Assembly: GCA_035373625.1 (NCBI GenBank)
Contig: DAOSNS010000023.1
Location: forward strand, 10,871 to 74,870
Source: DSWT01 sp035373625
GTDB taxonomy: Bacteria > Chloroflexota > Anaerolineae > B4-G1 > SLSP01
Length of the DNA stretch: 64,000 nt
Reading direction: 5' to 3'
Shown here: positions 6,371-15,174 of the stretch, piece after piece
How positions within the stretch are numbered: position 1 is the stretch's first letter
Layout: every line of letters starts with the position of its first letter
Position numbers and translations under genes: made by a program
The notes under the pieces: model-generated
Told to the model about the DNA's origin: nothing
The model's input: only the letters and a program-made list of their open reading frames with translations
Databases searched by the model: none

Positions 6371-8722
6371 TCAATCCTGGTCTTCATCGCCGCCGAGAGT
6401 GACACTGCGCTTGCGTCCGGCGCTTTCTTGCGGCCCAACAAACCCCATACGCTCCATCTCTTCCATCAGGCGGGCCGCGCGCGGGTAGCTGATACGCAAC
6501 TGTCGCTGCAAACCCGAAGTTGAAATCTGCCCCCGACTTTTGGCCAGCGCGATGGCGCGTTCCAACAAATCGGCATCCTCCGCCTGCCCGTCGAGGCGCA
6601 ACGCTTCGGGGCCTTTGGTCTCGGCAGTCACTTGCCAGGGTGGTTGCGCCGGGGTCGCGCCGGCGATCTTTTGCCAGAAGCGGATCAGCGCCTCCAATTC
6701 ACCATCGGAGATAAAGCAGCCTTGCACGCGCAGCGGCGCGGAAACGTCCGGCGGCATGAACAGCATGTCACCCCGTCCGAGCAACGACTCGGCCCCCGGC
6801 ATATCAATAATGACGCGCGAGTCCACATTGCTGGTGGTGGCAAAACTCACGCGCGCGGGGAAATTGGCCTTGATCAACCCCGTCACCACGTCGGTGCTGG
6901 GGCGCTGCGTGGCGACGACCAGGTGGATGCCGGTGGCGCGGGCCATCTGGGCAATGCGGGTGAGCGTGCGCTCCGTCTCTTCCGGCGTGGACATCATCAG
7001 GTCGGCCAGCTCATCAATGAGCACGACGATGCGCGGCAACGTCGGCTCCCCCTTGCGCGCCATTTTGCGGTTGTAGTCGTCCAGGTTGCGCGCGACGGTG
7101 GCCGAGAACAGCTTGTACCGTTGATCCATCTCGTGCGCCACCCAGCGCAGCGCGCGGATGATGTTCTCGATGTTGGACTCGGCCCGTCCTAGCAGGTGAG
7201 GCAGGCCGTTGAGGTGGCTTAACTCGACCATCTTGGGGTCAATGGCGACCATGCGCAAGGTTTCCGGCGGATTGTGCATGATCAGGCTTGCCGCGAGTGC
7301 TTTGACGAACACACTCTTGCCGCTGCCCGTCGTCCCGGCGACGAGCAGGTGCGGCATCGCCGACAAATCGGCGACGATGGCCGTGCCGGCGACATCCAGC
7401 CCCACGGCGAAGCACAACGGTTTGCCGCATTTGCGGAAGTTCTCGCTTTCCAGCACCGAACGCAAGGAAACGAGGCCGATCTCATTATTGGGGACTTCGA
7501 TGCCGACGACGGCGCGTCCGGGCACCGGCGCTTCGATGCGCAGGGATTTCGCGGCCAAAGCCAGGGTCAGGTCATCGGCCAGCGCGGCAATCTGGCTGAC
7601 GCGCACCTTGCGCTGTTCTTCACCATCTGTGCCCCGGCTGATGTATCCCGGCGCGACGCCGAATTGCGTGACCGTCGGGCCGGGGCGCACCTCGGTCACC
7701 TGTGCGGGGACGCCGAACTGCGCCAGCGTTTCCTCGATGATGCGGCTCTTGCGGCGTATGTCTTCGGGGTCCGTTCCGACATGGCGGCTTTCCTTCAAAA
7801 GGGTGAGCGGCGGCAGCGTTACTTCGTGGGGTGCCGGCGGGGCGACCGCTGCCGGTGATGGCGGTGGTGTCTGTGTCGCCGGTTGGGATTCCGGCGGTGG
7901 AACAACCGGTGCGGCAGGGGACGCCGGGGTGGGGGGGACGGTCGCAATGTCAACCGTGGACGATGGCGTTCTGGCGGCTTCCTGGCGTTTGGGGACAGGT
8001 GAGACGGCAATGCTGGAGGAGAGGGAAGTCGCCGATTCCGCCGACGGCGCGGTCGTTTGACGGGCGCGCAACGCGGCGAGCACTTCACCGAGACGTTGCG
8101 TGAAAAGCTGCAAGTCTTGTCTGGTCACGTCGAATGTCAGCGCCAGGCCCACCAGCAACACCAGCACCATCAGAAAAGTGGTAATCAGCGCGCCGAAAGC
8201 GTTGTTGAGGAGCACATAGAATGCCCATCCGAGCAACCCGCCGCCGCGTCCCGATTCGACCAGGCTCCAACTGCGTTTCGTAATCAGCGTGGCGGTGAGT
8301 GTGAGCAGGGCGAGCAAGGCCAACTCGAATCCGAGCACCGGCCGCCAGCGCCAGGTCATCGGGCGGTGCACCAGATGACGCAGCCACAACAGCCCCAGCC
8401 CGACGAGCAATGCGGCCATGGGGTAGGCTCCCCAGCCGAAGATAAACACAAGGAAGCGCACCCAGGCGCGGATCAACACGCCGGAATTGACGCCCTCGAT
8501 CTTGCCGGAGATGGCGATGATCGTGAGTAAGCCGAAAAGAATCAAGGCCACGGCCAGCAACTGCTGACCGGTGGGACCCGTCATCCAGCGCCACAACACC
8601 AGGAGGATTTTGGAGAGTCTGCCTCCTGTCGAGGCCCTGGGCGCAGTTGCCTTGCCGCGCGGAACCGTTTTGCGGCCGCTGCTGCGCGGGCGGGCCATCG
8701 AGGTAGATTTACGCTGTGGCAT
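6371..8722 (-). CDS. ftsK: FtsK/SpoIIIE DNA translocase
   Basis: About 783 residues. The basic N-terminus is followed by about four membrane helices (first near AVALILFGLLTIIAIS), a long Pro/Ala/Ser linker, the alpha domain, and the motor with Walker A TTGSGKSVF and Walker B IVVLIDELADLMM. The C-terminal gamma winged helix is present (ISTSGLQRQLRISYPRAARL), which in FtsK reads the polar KOPS/SRS sequences. Role: pumping chromosome ends across the division septum and activating XerCD recombination; xerD lies about 5 kb away. I chose ATG 8722 (preceded by GGGGGG) over TTG 8740; either way the start overlaps the end of the S1 gene, suggesting translational coupling. Confidence 0.95.
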   Translation of the reverse strand: MPQRKSTSMARPRSSGRKTVPRGKATAPRASTGGRLSKILLVLWRWMTGPTGQQLLAVALILFGLLTIIAISGKIEGVNSGVLIRAWVRFLVFIFGWGAYPMAALLVGLGLLWLRHLVHRPMTWRWRPVLGFELALLALLTLTATLITKRSWSLVESGRGGGLLGWAFYVLLNNAFGALITTFLMVLVLLVGLALTFDVTRQDLQLFTQRLGEVLAALRARQTTAPSAESATSLSSSIAVSPVPKRQEAARTPSSTVDIATVPPTPASPAAPVVPPPESQPATQTPPPSPAAVAPPAPHEVTLPPLTLLKESRHVGTDPEDIRRKSRIIEETLAQFGVPAQVTEVRPGPTVTQFGVAPGYISRGTDGEEQRKVRVSQIAALADDLTLALAAKSLRIEAPVPGRAVVGIEVPNNEIGLVSLRSVLESENFRKCGKPLCFAVGLDVAGTAIVADLSAMPHLLVAGTTGSGKSVFVKALAASLIMHNPPETLRMVAIDPKMVELSHLNGLPHLLGRAESNIENIIRALRWVAHEMDQRYKLFSATVARNLDDYNRKMARKGEPTLPRIVVLIDELADLMMSTPEETERTLTRIAQMARATGIHLVVATQRPSTDVVTGLIKANFPARVSFATTSNVDSRVIIDMPGAESLLGRGDMLFMPPDVSAPLRVQGCFISDGELEALIRFWQKIAGATPAQPPWQVTAETKGPEALRLDGQAEDADLLERAIALAKSRGQISTSGLQRQLRISYPRAARLMEEMERMGFVGPQESAGRKRSVTLGGDEDQD

Positions 8723-9653
8723 GGGGGAACCCCCCGTCAACCAATCCTAACGCGATCCGGTGTTCTTCGGGCACGATTTCCAAAATCCGCACCCGCATAG
8801 ACTGTCCCACGCTGAAGTGATCTTGCAAGGTCACGGTGGGGTTGTCCCCTTCCAGCTCTGAGATGTGAAGCAATCCCTCGAGGCCGTTTATCAGTTCGAC
8901 GAAAATGCCGAAACGTTCGATGCTGGCAACGGTGCCGACAAGCACATCCCCGACTTTGATGTGGGTGTGCACCGACAGCCAGGGGTTCTCGCTCAGCCGT
9001 TTCAGGCTCAAGCCTACCCGCTGATGTTCAGGGTCCACATTGAGGATTTTGACACGCACATCCTGCCCCGGCGTGAGGAAATCCTCAAGACGGCGCACCC
9101 GGCCCCACGAGATTTCGGAGATATGCACCATACCTTCCAGCGGGCCGATGTCCACGAAAGCGCCGAACGGTCGCACGCTGGTGACTTTGCCCGTGCAAAC
9201 CCGACCCACGCATAACCACTCCGGCCATTCCGGCTTCAGTGTCTCACATTCTGCCACCAGACGCTCCGAAAGCAGGATGCGGTTGCGCGCCGGCTCGACC
9301 TCGATGATGCAAAGGCGTAGGGGCTTGCCGAGGTAGGCTTCAAAGCATTTCTCGCGGGCCGCCGGATCGGCAGGGAAAGGGTAATTGACCAGGTGCGAGG
9401 CCGGTACAAAACATTCCACGCCCTTCCAGTGCGTCATCAGCCCCCCGCGATTGAAACCGTCAATGGCCAGTTCCAGAATCGTGTGGGTCCGCTGGAGCTG
9501 TCGTGCCTCATCCCAGACCGCCATAGGAACCTCCGGCGCTTCGACCCATTCCCACGCGCCGACAACCTGACCGAAGCTGAGGGGGCCTTCCTCCAAAATC
9601 GCTTCCCAATAATCCTCGCATGGTGCCGCATGCGGAGGGATGTAACGATCCAT
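8709..9653 (-). CDS. S1-domain RNA-binding protein (ribosomal protein S1-like)
   Basis: 314 residues with three S1-type OB folds: a degenerate first one (GFNRGGLMTHWKGVECFVPA), a canonical second (VTSVRPFGAFVDIGPLEGMV, then HISEISWGRV) and a third (VASIERFGIFVELINGLEG, then LLHISEL). This fits a short S1 homologue that holds mRNA at the ribosome or another RNA. A second, four-domain S1 protein lies at 17472-18791, so the two may share or divide the S1 role. The gene overlaps the start of ftsK by 14 bp. The ATG at 9653 is preceded by AAGGAG. Confidence 0.88.
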   Translation of the reverse strand: MDRYIPPHAAPCEDYWEAILEEGPLSFGQVVGAWEWVEAPEVPMAVWDEARQLQRTHTILELAIDGFNRGGLMTHWKGVECFVPASHLVNYPFPADPAAREKCFEAYLGKPLRLCIIEVEPARNRILLSERLVAECETLKPEWPEWLCVGRVCTGKVTSVRPFGAFVDIGPLEGMVHISEISWGRVRRLEDFLTPGQDVRVKILNVDPEHQRVGLSLKRLSENPWLSVHTHIKVGDVLVGTVASIERFGIFVELINGLEGLLHISELEGDNPTVTLQDHFSVGQSMRVRILEIVPEEHRIALGLVDGGFPHATA

Positions 9654-9679
9654 ATTCTGCTCCTTATGAAAATCTTTTT

Positions 9680-9711
9680 GAACGTCGGCACGTTACCACG
9701 TTGGAACGTTT
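9680..9711. repeat. ACGTTxxx octamer repeat between the sensor and S1 genes
   Basis: Four successive degenerate octamers beginning ACGT (acgtcggc, acgttacc, acgttgga, acgtttag). Similar pieces occur near 1155-1220, 19119-19130 and 31173-31203. The rest of the gap to 9774 holds a 7-bp inverted repeat (9734-9740 with 9749-9755) without a T-run, possibly a weak terminator of the sensor gene. Confidence 0.5.
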
Positions 9712-9774
9712 AGGGTAGTGCGAGTGCCAACTTATTGTTGCCAATCCTCAACAATCCCTTTGGTCTGTTGACAT

Positions 9775-11655
9775 TTATGATGACGCTTCTTGACTATTGT
9801 AAGCCTCTTCTTCCATCAAGGCAATAATCTCCGCCAGATTTTCAATGGCGATGCGCTGTTTGCGGTACAGGTCCGATTCGCTGACGGCCAACCGCATCGC
9901 CACTTCACGGACTTTGTGGCCGCGCAGAAATTTCATTTCCAGGATATTGTATAGCAGCCATTCGGGCGCTGTCAACTTGCGTTCTCCGTCGGGGCGCAGA
10001 CGTTCGATGGCATCCGCGAGGACGGCCCGCAGTCCTTTGACGGTGTTGCCGTCGTAGTCGGCGGCGGCGCGTTTGACGATTTCCAGGTCCAGAAGTGGGT
10101 TCTCGGTCAGGCGTGGCCCGCCCCAATAATGCGCCAGCGCGTCGTGAACCCACTGCGGCAGTTCCGGCGACTGGGTCAAAGGGAAACCGGTAACGGCTTC
10201 GCCTTCGTAACGCAGAATGCTGCCGCGCCGTTGAATATCCGTCAGCTCTGAAAACAGCGGCGAAAAGGTGCTGAACACGACCTGCTGCAAACGCCGATCC
10301 TCAAGCGCCGCACTGGCCTGCACCAGCAGCTCATCCATCAAGGTTTCCTGTTCGGCGGCAAGTGGCAGCGTCACCTCCGGCGATCGCAGGCCAACCAATC
10401 CAAGCATGTCGCTCCCGCTTTTGTCGCGGATGACGAGCACCCAGTAGCCATCCCAAAAAATCACCCGATCCTGTTGTCGCGCCTGTGCGACCTCTTCCAG
10501 AGGAATGTGGGACAATTCTTCCTGGGTCACGTACAGGTTGCAGCGGATGTCCCAATGCAGCGCGCTATGATCCAGCATGGCAAGGAAACCGCCGTCGCTG
10601 CGCATGATCTCGCACAGCGCCGCCAGGACGTTCTCCAGGAATTGTTGTAAGTCGGCGGTGGTTAGCAAACGCTGGCTCAATTCCTGAAGCCGCACGACTT
10701 CGGCCCGTCCCTCACGGTAGAGCGCCAGGTCAATCAGCGGTTTCGCCAGCTCAATGCCTAGCTGCATGACGATCACGCTCGCGGCCAACGCCATCAAGGA
10801 GAGCGAGTATGGGCGTACCCCCAGCAACGGCTCCAGCGTCAATCCCAGGCCAAATACCCCTAGCGCGACAATGGCCGTCAACGGACCACGCAGCAGAAAG
10901 CGCACCATGCGGTACTTGATTGCCCGGTCCGGCGTGAGCGCGCCGATGAAGGCGATGCTGTACGCCATCAAAGCCAGCATGGTCGCCACGCCGACGTTGC
11001 CCACAATCAGCACACTCCAGAACAAGGGTTCCGAGAAACGTACCGGCCAGCCGATCACCAGCAGGTAGGGAAACACCCCCAGCGCCGGCGCCATGAAGCT
11101 GATTGATAGATAGGTCATGCGGCGGCGCGCGGCGCGTGTGTAGCAACGCTGGTGGGCGTTGAAGGTCTCGTACAGCCCCCACAGGGTAACGCCGATAAAA
11201 ATGAGTGCGAAAGGATAAAAGAGCGCGCCGGGCCGCAAATGCAGAGCACCAACAGTGACGACGCCGTCGCGGACGACGAGATCGGTCCACAGGGCCAGCA
11301 CCGCCACAAGGCCGCTGATGAAGAAGAAGACCGGACGCAACCAGCCCGGAAAGCGATCTTTCATCACCAACAGGCGGATGGAGCGCACGAATTCAAGGTA
11401 GAACGGTGGGGTGAACGCAATCCCTATCCATTGCAAGCGTAACAGCAGCCAGGCCCGGTCGGGGTCTACGCCGTTGGGGGGCAGCAGGTCCACCACATAG
11501 ACGGCGATGACGCAGGCCAACAGGCCGCTGAAGGCGCTGGCGACGCGGCTCCCACGGTTGTAAAAGAACAGGTACAGCATCAGCGCGAAAGCCGTGGCGG
11601 CCACACCCGCGGTCAGTACGTCATTCACGCGAATGAGAAGATGTTGCCAGTCCAT
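9775..11655 (-). CDS. Membrane sensor: 7TM-type domain, GAF-like domain and C-terminal HTH
   Basis: 626 residues from ATG 11655; a longer open frame extends upstream, but this ATG is in a TAATG overlap with the acetyltransferase stop. The N-terminal half has about eight hydrophobic segments arranged as in the histidine-kinase N-terminal 7TM domain. Then comes a coiled stretch, a GAF-like region (LLTTADLQQFLENVLAAL to about QASAALEDRR) and a mixed region. The C-terminus (LLYNILEMKFLRGHKV, then REVAMRLAVSESDLYRKQR) looks like a sigma-70 region 4 or LuxR-type HTH. No kinase H-box or ATPase motifs are visible. This suggests a one-component membrane-bound regulator; signal and target are unknown. 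Confidence 0.75.
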   Translation of the reverse strand: MDWQHLLIRVNDVLTAGVAATAFALMLYLFFYNRGSRVASAFSGLLACVIAVYVVDLLPPNGVDPDRAWLLLRLQWIGIAFTPPFYLEFVRSIRLLVMKDRFPGWLRPVFFFISGLVAVLALWTDLVVRDGVVTVGALHLRPGALFYPFALIFIGVTLWGLYETFNAHQRCYTRAARRRMTYLSISFMAPALGVFPYLLVIGWPVRFSEPLFWSVLIVGNVGVATMLALMAYSIAFIGALTPDRAIKYRMVRFLLRGPLTAIVALGVFGLGLTLEPLLGVRPYSLSLMALAASVIVMQLGIELAKPLIDLALYREGRAEVVRLQELSQRLLTTADLQQFLENVLAALCEIMRSDGGFLAMLDHSALHWDIRCNLYVTQEELSHIPLEEVAQARQQDRVIFWDGYWVLVIRDKSGSDMLGLVGLRSPEVTLPLAAEQETLMDELLVQASAALEDRRLQQVVFSTFSPLFSELTDIQRRGSILRYEGEAVTGFPLTQSPELPQWVHDALAHYWGGPRLTENPLLDLEIVKRAAADYDGNTVKGLRAVLADAIERLRPDGERKLTAPEWLLYNILEMKFLRGHKVREVAMRLAVSESDLYRKQRIAIENLAEIIALMEEEAYNSQEASS

Positions 11656-12185
11656 TACCGCACACGTTTGCGGAAAAACAGTGCCACTTCCTGTCCCGGC
11701 CAGTAGGCATCCTGAAAACCGCAGAAGACAAAGCGATGTTTGGCCGCGAAGCCGATGGCCGGCTGCGCCTTGAGCGGACATTCCAGGATCAAGTACTCGA
11801 CTTCCTTGCGCCCGCACCATTCCAACGCCTGCTCGAGCAGGGCCGTGGCGACACCATGCCGACGGTAAGCCTCACCCACGGCGAGGTCGGTGATCCGCGC
11901 CTCACTGCGCTCTGCGGCCAATCTCAGCGCCAGGTATCCCCATATCGCACGTTGTTCAACGGCAACCCAGAAAGCGTCGCTGTGCGCCCACCCCTTCACC
12001 CGCGCCTCCGGCGAGATCGGCGGGGTGATCCGTTGTCGGCGCGGCAGACGCACTTCACGGAACCGCGCGCCCCATTCTCCCTCATCGCGCAACGCTTCCA
12101 TTTGCCACGCGGATTCGGTCTCATACGTGATATTCAGTTCCAAACAGGCTTTCCAATCCTCTTCACGCGCTGCACGAATACGCAC
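11655..12185 (-). CDS. GNAT family N-acetyltransferase
   Basis: About 176 residues. The GNAT acetyl-CoA site is seen as ITDLAVGEAYRRHGVATAL (R-x-x-G-x-A type loop), followed by the ALEWCGRK helix and a typical ending (AIGFAAKHRFVFCG). The start is probably GTG 12185, five bases after GGAGG; upstream TTG codons have no proper site. The substrate is unknown and could be a protein N-terminus, amine or antibiotic. Its stop overlaps the ATG of the sensor gene (TAATG), so the two are likely translationally coupled. Confidence 0.85.
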   Translation of the reverse strand: MRIRAAREEDWKACLELNITYETESAWQMEALRDEGEWGARFREVRLPRRQRITPPISPEARVKGWAHSDAFWVAVEQRAIWGYLALRLAAERSEARITDLAVGEAYRRHGVATALLEQALEWCGRKEVEYLILECPLKAQPAIGFAAKHRFVFCGFQDAYWPGQEVALFFRKRVR

Positions 12186-12218
12186 ACACACCTCCAAAAT
12201 CAAAATCCAGAGCTTGTC

Positions 12219-12998
12219 TTACGGTGCAACGATATTGACCGGCACAATGCACATCGTCGTGTTACCGTAGATGTCCACAACGACCAGCCGGAAACGATAC
12301 GGCCCTCCCGGCGGATAGCGGTTGGGGTCCGATATGTCCCATACGCCCAAAACGCCGTTTTTCACCGGTGTATCGTATTGCGAGACGAAATTCGGCGTGT
12401 CCGACCCCGGGAATTGCACCTCGAATTTGTAATACGAGAAAGCATTGATGTCGGCGGTGCCTTCCACGCGCACTTCACCCGACAGATTCGCCCCGGCCGT
12501 TGGCAGCGTCAATTGTGCTTCGGGATGGGGGCAATCGGGCAGGTACACATCCGGCGGAACGGGCGTGGGGGTCGGCGTAGGGGTGGGGGTGGACGTCGCC
12601 TGGGGTGCCGAGATGACCACCGACGTGATGGGTGCTGTGGTCGTCAGCGGCGGCGTTAGACTGATGGCCGTGGGGGTCCCGGTGGCGCGAATCGGGGCGG
12701 GCGTCGCGGTGAACAGCCCTACACCGACTGTGGGCGTGGGGCCTGCAGGCACAGGGATCAGCGGTACCACAAACGCACGTATAATCAGCACGACGCCGCC
12801 GAGGAACAGGAACAACATCGCCATCAACCAGGCGCGCACCAGACGCTGCTGGTACATATCGCGCTCCAACGTGAACTGCGCGACATCACGCCGCCGTTTG
12901 GTGGTTATGGCCGTGATGACGTACCCGCACGCGCCAAACAGGCAAATCAGGCCGATCCAGAGGGCCTGCTGCCCAAGCCAACTCAGGATGACGGTCAT
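12219..12998 (-). CDS. Membrane protein with two N-terminal helices and an Ig-like extracytoplasmic domain
   Basis: 259 residues. Two membrane helices (QQALWIGLICLFGACGYVI, and AWLMAMLFLFLGGVVLIIRA) enclose a basic, charged cytosolic loop. A long Thr/Pro linker (TPTPTPTPTPVPPD) then leads to a C-terminal beta-rich domain with two Cys (CPHPEAQLTLPTAGANLSG ... TTMCIVPVNI), like Ig or fibronectin-type domains of Chloroflexi surface proteins. Function unknown. The ATG overlaps the stop of the upstream phosphorylase gene by 4 bp. Confidence 0.75.
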   Translation of the reverse strand: MTVILSWLGQQALWIGLICLFGACGYVITAITTKRRRDVAQFTLERDMYQQRLVRAWLMAMLFLFLGGVVLIIRAFVVPLIPVPAGPTPTVGVGLFTATPAPIRATGTPTAISLTPPLTTTAPITSVVISAPQATSTPTPTPTPTPVPPDVYLPDCPHPEAQLTLPTAGANLSGEVRVEGTADINAFSYYKFEVQFPGSDTPNFVSQYDTPVKNGVLGVWDISDPNRYPPGGPYRFRLVVVDIYGNTTMCIVPVNIVAP

Positions 12999-13834
12999 AA
13001 CGTGCGCAACACCCCGCGGATGATCGTCTCCAGACGCGGCACCAGGACGCGCCCGGCAGCCAATACCTCCTCGTGGTTGGGCGGCGGCGCGCCCTCTTCT
13101 CCGACCAGCGTGTTGCTGATGCCCGACAGTCCGAGCACCTGCATCCCGCTGTGACGGGCCGTGATCACTTCCGGCACGGTGGACATCCCCACGGCATCGG
13201 CGCCGATGAGGCGCAGGAAACGCACATCGGCGGGGGTCTCGAAGCTCGGCCCGGCCAGGCAGATGTAGACGCCCTGGTGGGTGGGAATTCCGGCCTGCAG
13301 GGCGGTCTCTTGGGCCAGTTGGCGCAGCGCCGGCGCGTAGGCCTCGTTCATACTGGGGAAGCGTGGACCGAACTCCGCCAGATTGGGGCCGCGCAGGGGA
13401 TTCAGCCCGGCCATGCCGATGAGATTGATGTGGTCACGGATGATCATCACGTCGCCGGGGCGGTACGTCATATTCAGCCCACCGGCGGCGTTGGTCACGA
13501 TGAGCAGCTCCACACCGAGCAGTCGCATCACGCGGATGGGTAGGCCGACGCGGCTCATGCTGTAGCCCTCGTAATAGTGCGCGCGCCCCTGCATCACGAC
13601 TACGGGCACGCCTTCCAGCATGCCCAGCACCAGGCGTCCCTCATGGCCTTCGACCGTGGAGACGGGGAAATGGGGGATGTCCTTGAACGGGATCGTTGTT
13701 GCATCTTCTACAGACTCGGCCAGGGCGTTCAGCCCGGATCCGAGGATCAGTCCGACTTGGGGAGTCAGCGATGTGTATCGGCGTATTGCCGTCACGGCGG
13801 CTTGAAACTCTTGCATGGTGAAAAACTCTTCCAT
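12995..13834 (-). CDS. punA: Purine nucleoside phosphorylase (PNP family I, trimeric type)
   Basis: 279 residues. Family signatures are all present: LILGSGLN (phosphate), FPVSTVEGHEGRLV, QGRAHYYEGY, VTNAAGGLN, GPSFETPAD, VGMSTVPEVI and GLSGISN. It splits purine nucleosides with phosphate into base and ribose-1-phosphate for salvage. The start is ATG 13834, eight bases after AGGAGG; TTG 13840 is too close to the site. It is the first gene of a tight run with the membrane protein, acetyltransferase and sensor. Confidence 0.93.
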   Translation of the reverse strand: MEEFFTMQEFQAAVTAIRRYTSLTPQVGLILGSGLNALAESVEDATTIPFKDIPHFPVSTVEGHEGRLVLGMLEGVPVVVMQGRAHYYEGYSMSRVGLPIRVMRLLGVELLIVTNAAGGLNMTYRPGDVMIIRDHINLIGMAGLNPLRGPNLAEFGPRFPSMNEAYAPALRQLAQETALQAGIPTHQGVYICLAGPSFETPADVRFLRLIGADAVGMSTVPEVITARHSGMQVLGLSGISNTLVGEEGAPPPNHEEVLAAGRVLVPRLETIIRGVLRTL

Positions 13835-13854
13835 ACACAAAACCTCCTGGGAGT

Positions 13855-13935
13855 TTTCAGCTATCAGTTTTTCAGTTGTCGGTCGTCAGTTATCAGTTGT
13901 CGGATGTTGGGCGTCGGGTGTCGGCGCTGCGTTGT
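13855..13935. repeat. CAGTTGTCGGT/CAGTTATC heptamer-type repeat, partly coding
   Basis: Degenerate tandem units (ttttcagctatcag, tttttcagttgtcgg, tcgtcagttatcag, ttgtcggatgttgg) between punA and xerD. The part from 13886 rightward is translated as the last 15-18 residues of XerD. It is the same family as the arrays near 2777, 45640 and 63740. Confidence 0.75.
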
Positions 13936-14848
13936 CGGATGAGCCGGCGAGGTTCTTGCGGGCACGTGGATGGGCCTGATCGTAGACCTCGCGTTTGCGC
14001 TGGCTCGAAATTTCCGTATAGATTTGCGTCGTAGTGATATTGGCATGCCCCAAAAACTGTTGGACTTCGCGCAGATCGGCACCGCCATCGAGCAGATGGG
14101 TGGCGAAGGTGTGCCGCAACGTGTGCGGTGTCACCGGCACGTCCAAACCGGCTGCGTGCGCGTAGTACTGCACCAGAAACCATATCCCCTGCCGGGTCAA
14201 CGGTTTCCCCAGGTTGTTGAGGAACAACGTCTTCTCGGCCGGGTCGCGCAACAAAAAGGACCGTCCCTCTTCGACATAACGCTTGAGGCAGGCCATCGCC
14301 GCCGGATACAGGGGGATGATCCTCTCTTTGTCACCTTTTCCCACGCACGCCACAGCGCCGTTTTCTACATCTACGTCGTGCACCGTGAGATTGACGACCT
14401 CACTGGCGCGCATGCCCGTGGCGTACAGGACTTCCAGCAGCGCGCGATCCCGCAGCCCCAGCGGGGTATCCTCGACTGCGGCCGCCTCCAACAGCTTCTG
14501 CACTGCCGTGCGTGAAAGGGTATGCGGCAGACGCTTGCCGGTTTTGGGTTGGTGCAACCAATCTGCCAGATCGCTCTTCAGCACGCCTTCGGCAAAGAGA
14601 AAATGCAGAAATGAGCGCACCGCTGCGATTTTCCGACTTTTTGTTGCCGTGCTGTAGGCCTGATCCTGTAGCGAGGCGACAAAGTCGTCGAGTATGTCGG
14701 AGCAGAGCGCATCCCATTGCATCACGCCGGCGGCCTGCACGAATTCCTGGAACTGGGCCAAGTCCCCCGTGTAAGCGGCAACCGTGTTGGCGGAATAACC
14801 CCGCTCAAACTGCACATATCGCAAAAAGTGTTGTAAATCGGTCTGCAT
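13886..14848 (-). CDS. xerD: Tyrosine recombinase XerD
   Basis: 320 residues. An N-terminal SAM-like core-binding domain (about 1-90) is followed by the catalytic domain with Arg147 (GMRASE), Lys171 (GKGDKER), His242-x2-Arg245 (PHTLRHTFATHLL), His268 (FLGHAN) and nucleophile Tyr277 (QIYTE). It resolves chromosome dimers at dif with a partner (XerC) and FtsK. Length to the end of the family homology is about 303; the remaining tail (SSDNAAPTPDAQHPTTDN) is encoded by the tandem repeat downstream. XerC is not in the window, and a single-recombinase system cannot be excluded. Confidence 0.93.
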   Translation of the reverse strand: MQTDLQHFLRYVQFERGYSANTVAAYTGDLAQFQEFVQAAGVMQWDALCSDILDDFVASLQDQAYSTATKSRKIAAVRSFLHFLFAEGVLKSDLADWLHQPKTGKRLPHTLSRTAVQKLLEAAAVEDTPLGLRDRALLEVLYATGMRASEVVNLTVHDVDVENGAVACVGKGDKERIIPLYPAAMACLKRYVEEGRSFLLRDPAEKTLFLNNLGKPLTRQGIWFLVQYYAHAAGLDVPVTPHTLRHTFATHLLDGGADLREVQQFLGHANITTTQIYTEISSQRKREVYDQAHPRARKNLAGSSDNAAPTPDAQHPTTDN

Positions 14849-14871
14849 AATCTGTCAAAACATATACAGAG

Positions 14872-14900
14872 ATTATACTTGACTATGCTCATAAAGCCAA
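14872..14900 (-). promoter_or_regulatory. Promoter for xerD
   Basis: On the minus strand TTGGCT (14900-14895), a 17-bp spacer and TATAAT (14877-14872), with the xerD ATG at 14848. A TTTTGACAG sequence lies just before the start codon as well, but with no matching -10. Confidence 0.6.
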
Positions 14901-14908
14901 ATACGGCG

Positions 14909-15133
14909 TTATGTATTCCATGACGGTGTCGTGTCTGGGCGTTCCACAAAACGTTTGAGCCGCGCCTCAAAGCGGGTGCGCGGCACCAGAACGTAGCGAT
15001 GGCATGTGAGGCACTCGATGCCGATGTCTGCGCCTACCCGCATAATGCGCCAGGTGCGGCCACCGCATGGGTGGGCTTTGCGCATCTCCACGACATCGCC
15101 CACCTGTAAGAATAACGGCGCTTTCCCGACCAT
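14909..15133 (-). CDS. DUF951 family protein
   Basis: 74 residues from ATG 15133, which follows GGAGG at 7 nt; the longer open frame upstream lacks a site. The family pattern is clear: VGDVVEMRKAHPCGGRTW, RVGADIGIECLTCHRYV, then a basic LVPRTRFEARLKRF. The HPCG and C-x2-C pieces could bind a metal. The DUF951 family is small, widespread in Firmicutes and Chloroflexi, and has no settled function. Located between gmk and xerD on the same strand, 41 bp from gmk. Confidence 0.88.
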   Translation of the reverse strand: MVGKAPLFLQVGDVVEMRKAHPCGGRTWRIMRVGADIGIECLTCHRYVLVPRTRFEARLKRFVERPDTTPSWNT

Positions 15134-15174
15134 CAACAGCCTCCGGTTCGTCTTTATTGAAGTCAGCCGCTCAC

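Noticed and set aside
9775..11820. Longer start of the sensor gene at 11820
   Set aside because: The upstream 55 codons overlap the acetyltransferase on the same strand and lack a ribosome site; ATG 11655 in the TAATG overlap begins just before the first membrane helix.
13886..14848. XerD-type recombinase as an integrase of a mobile element
   Set aside because: It sits among housekeeping genes (gmk, punA), has the XerD core, and no attachment site or phage gene is nearby.
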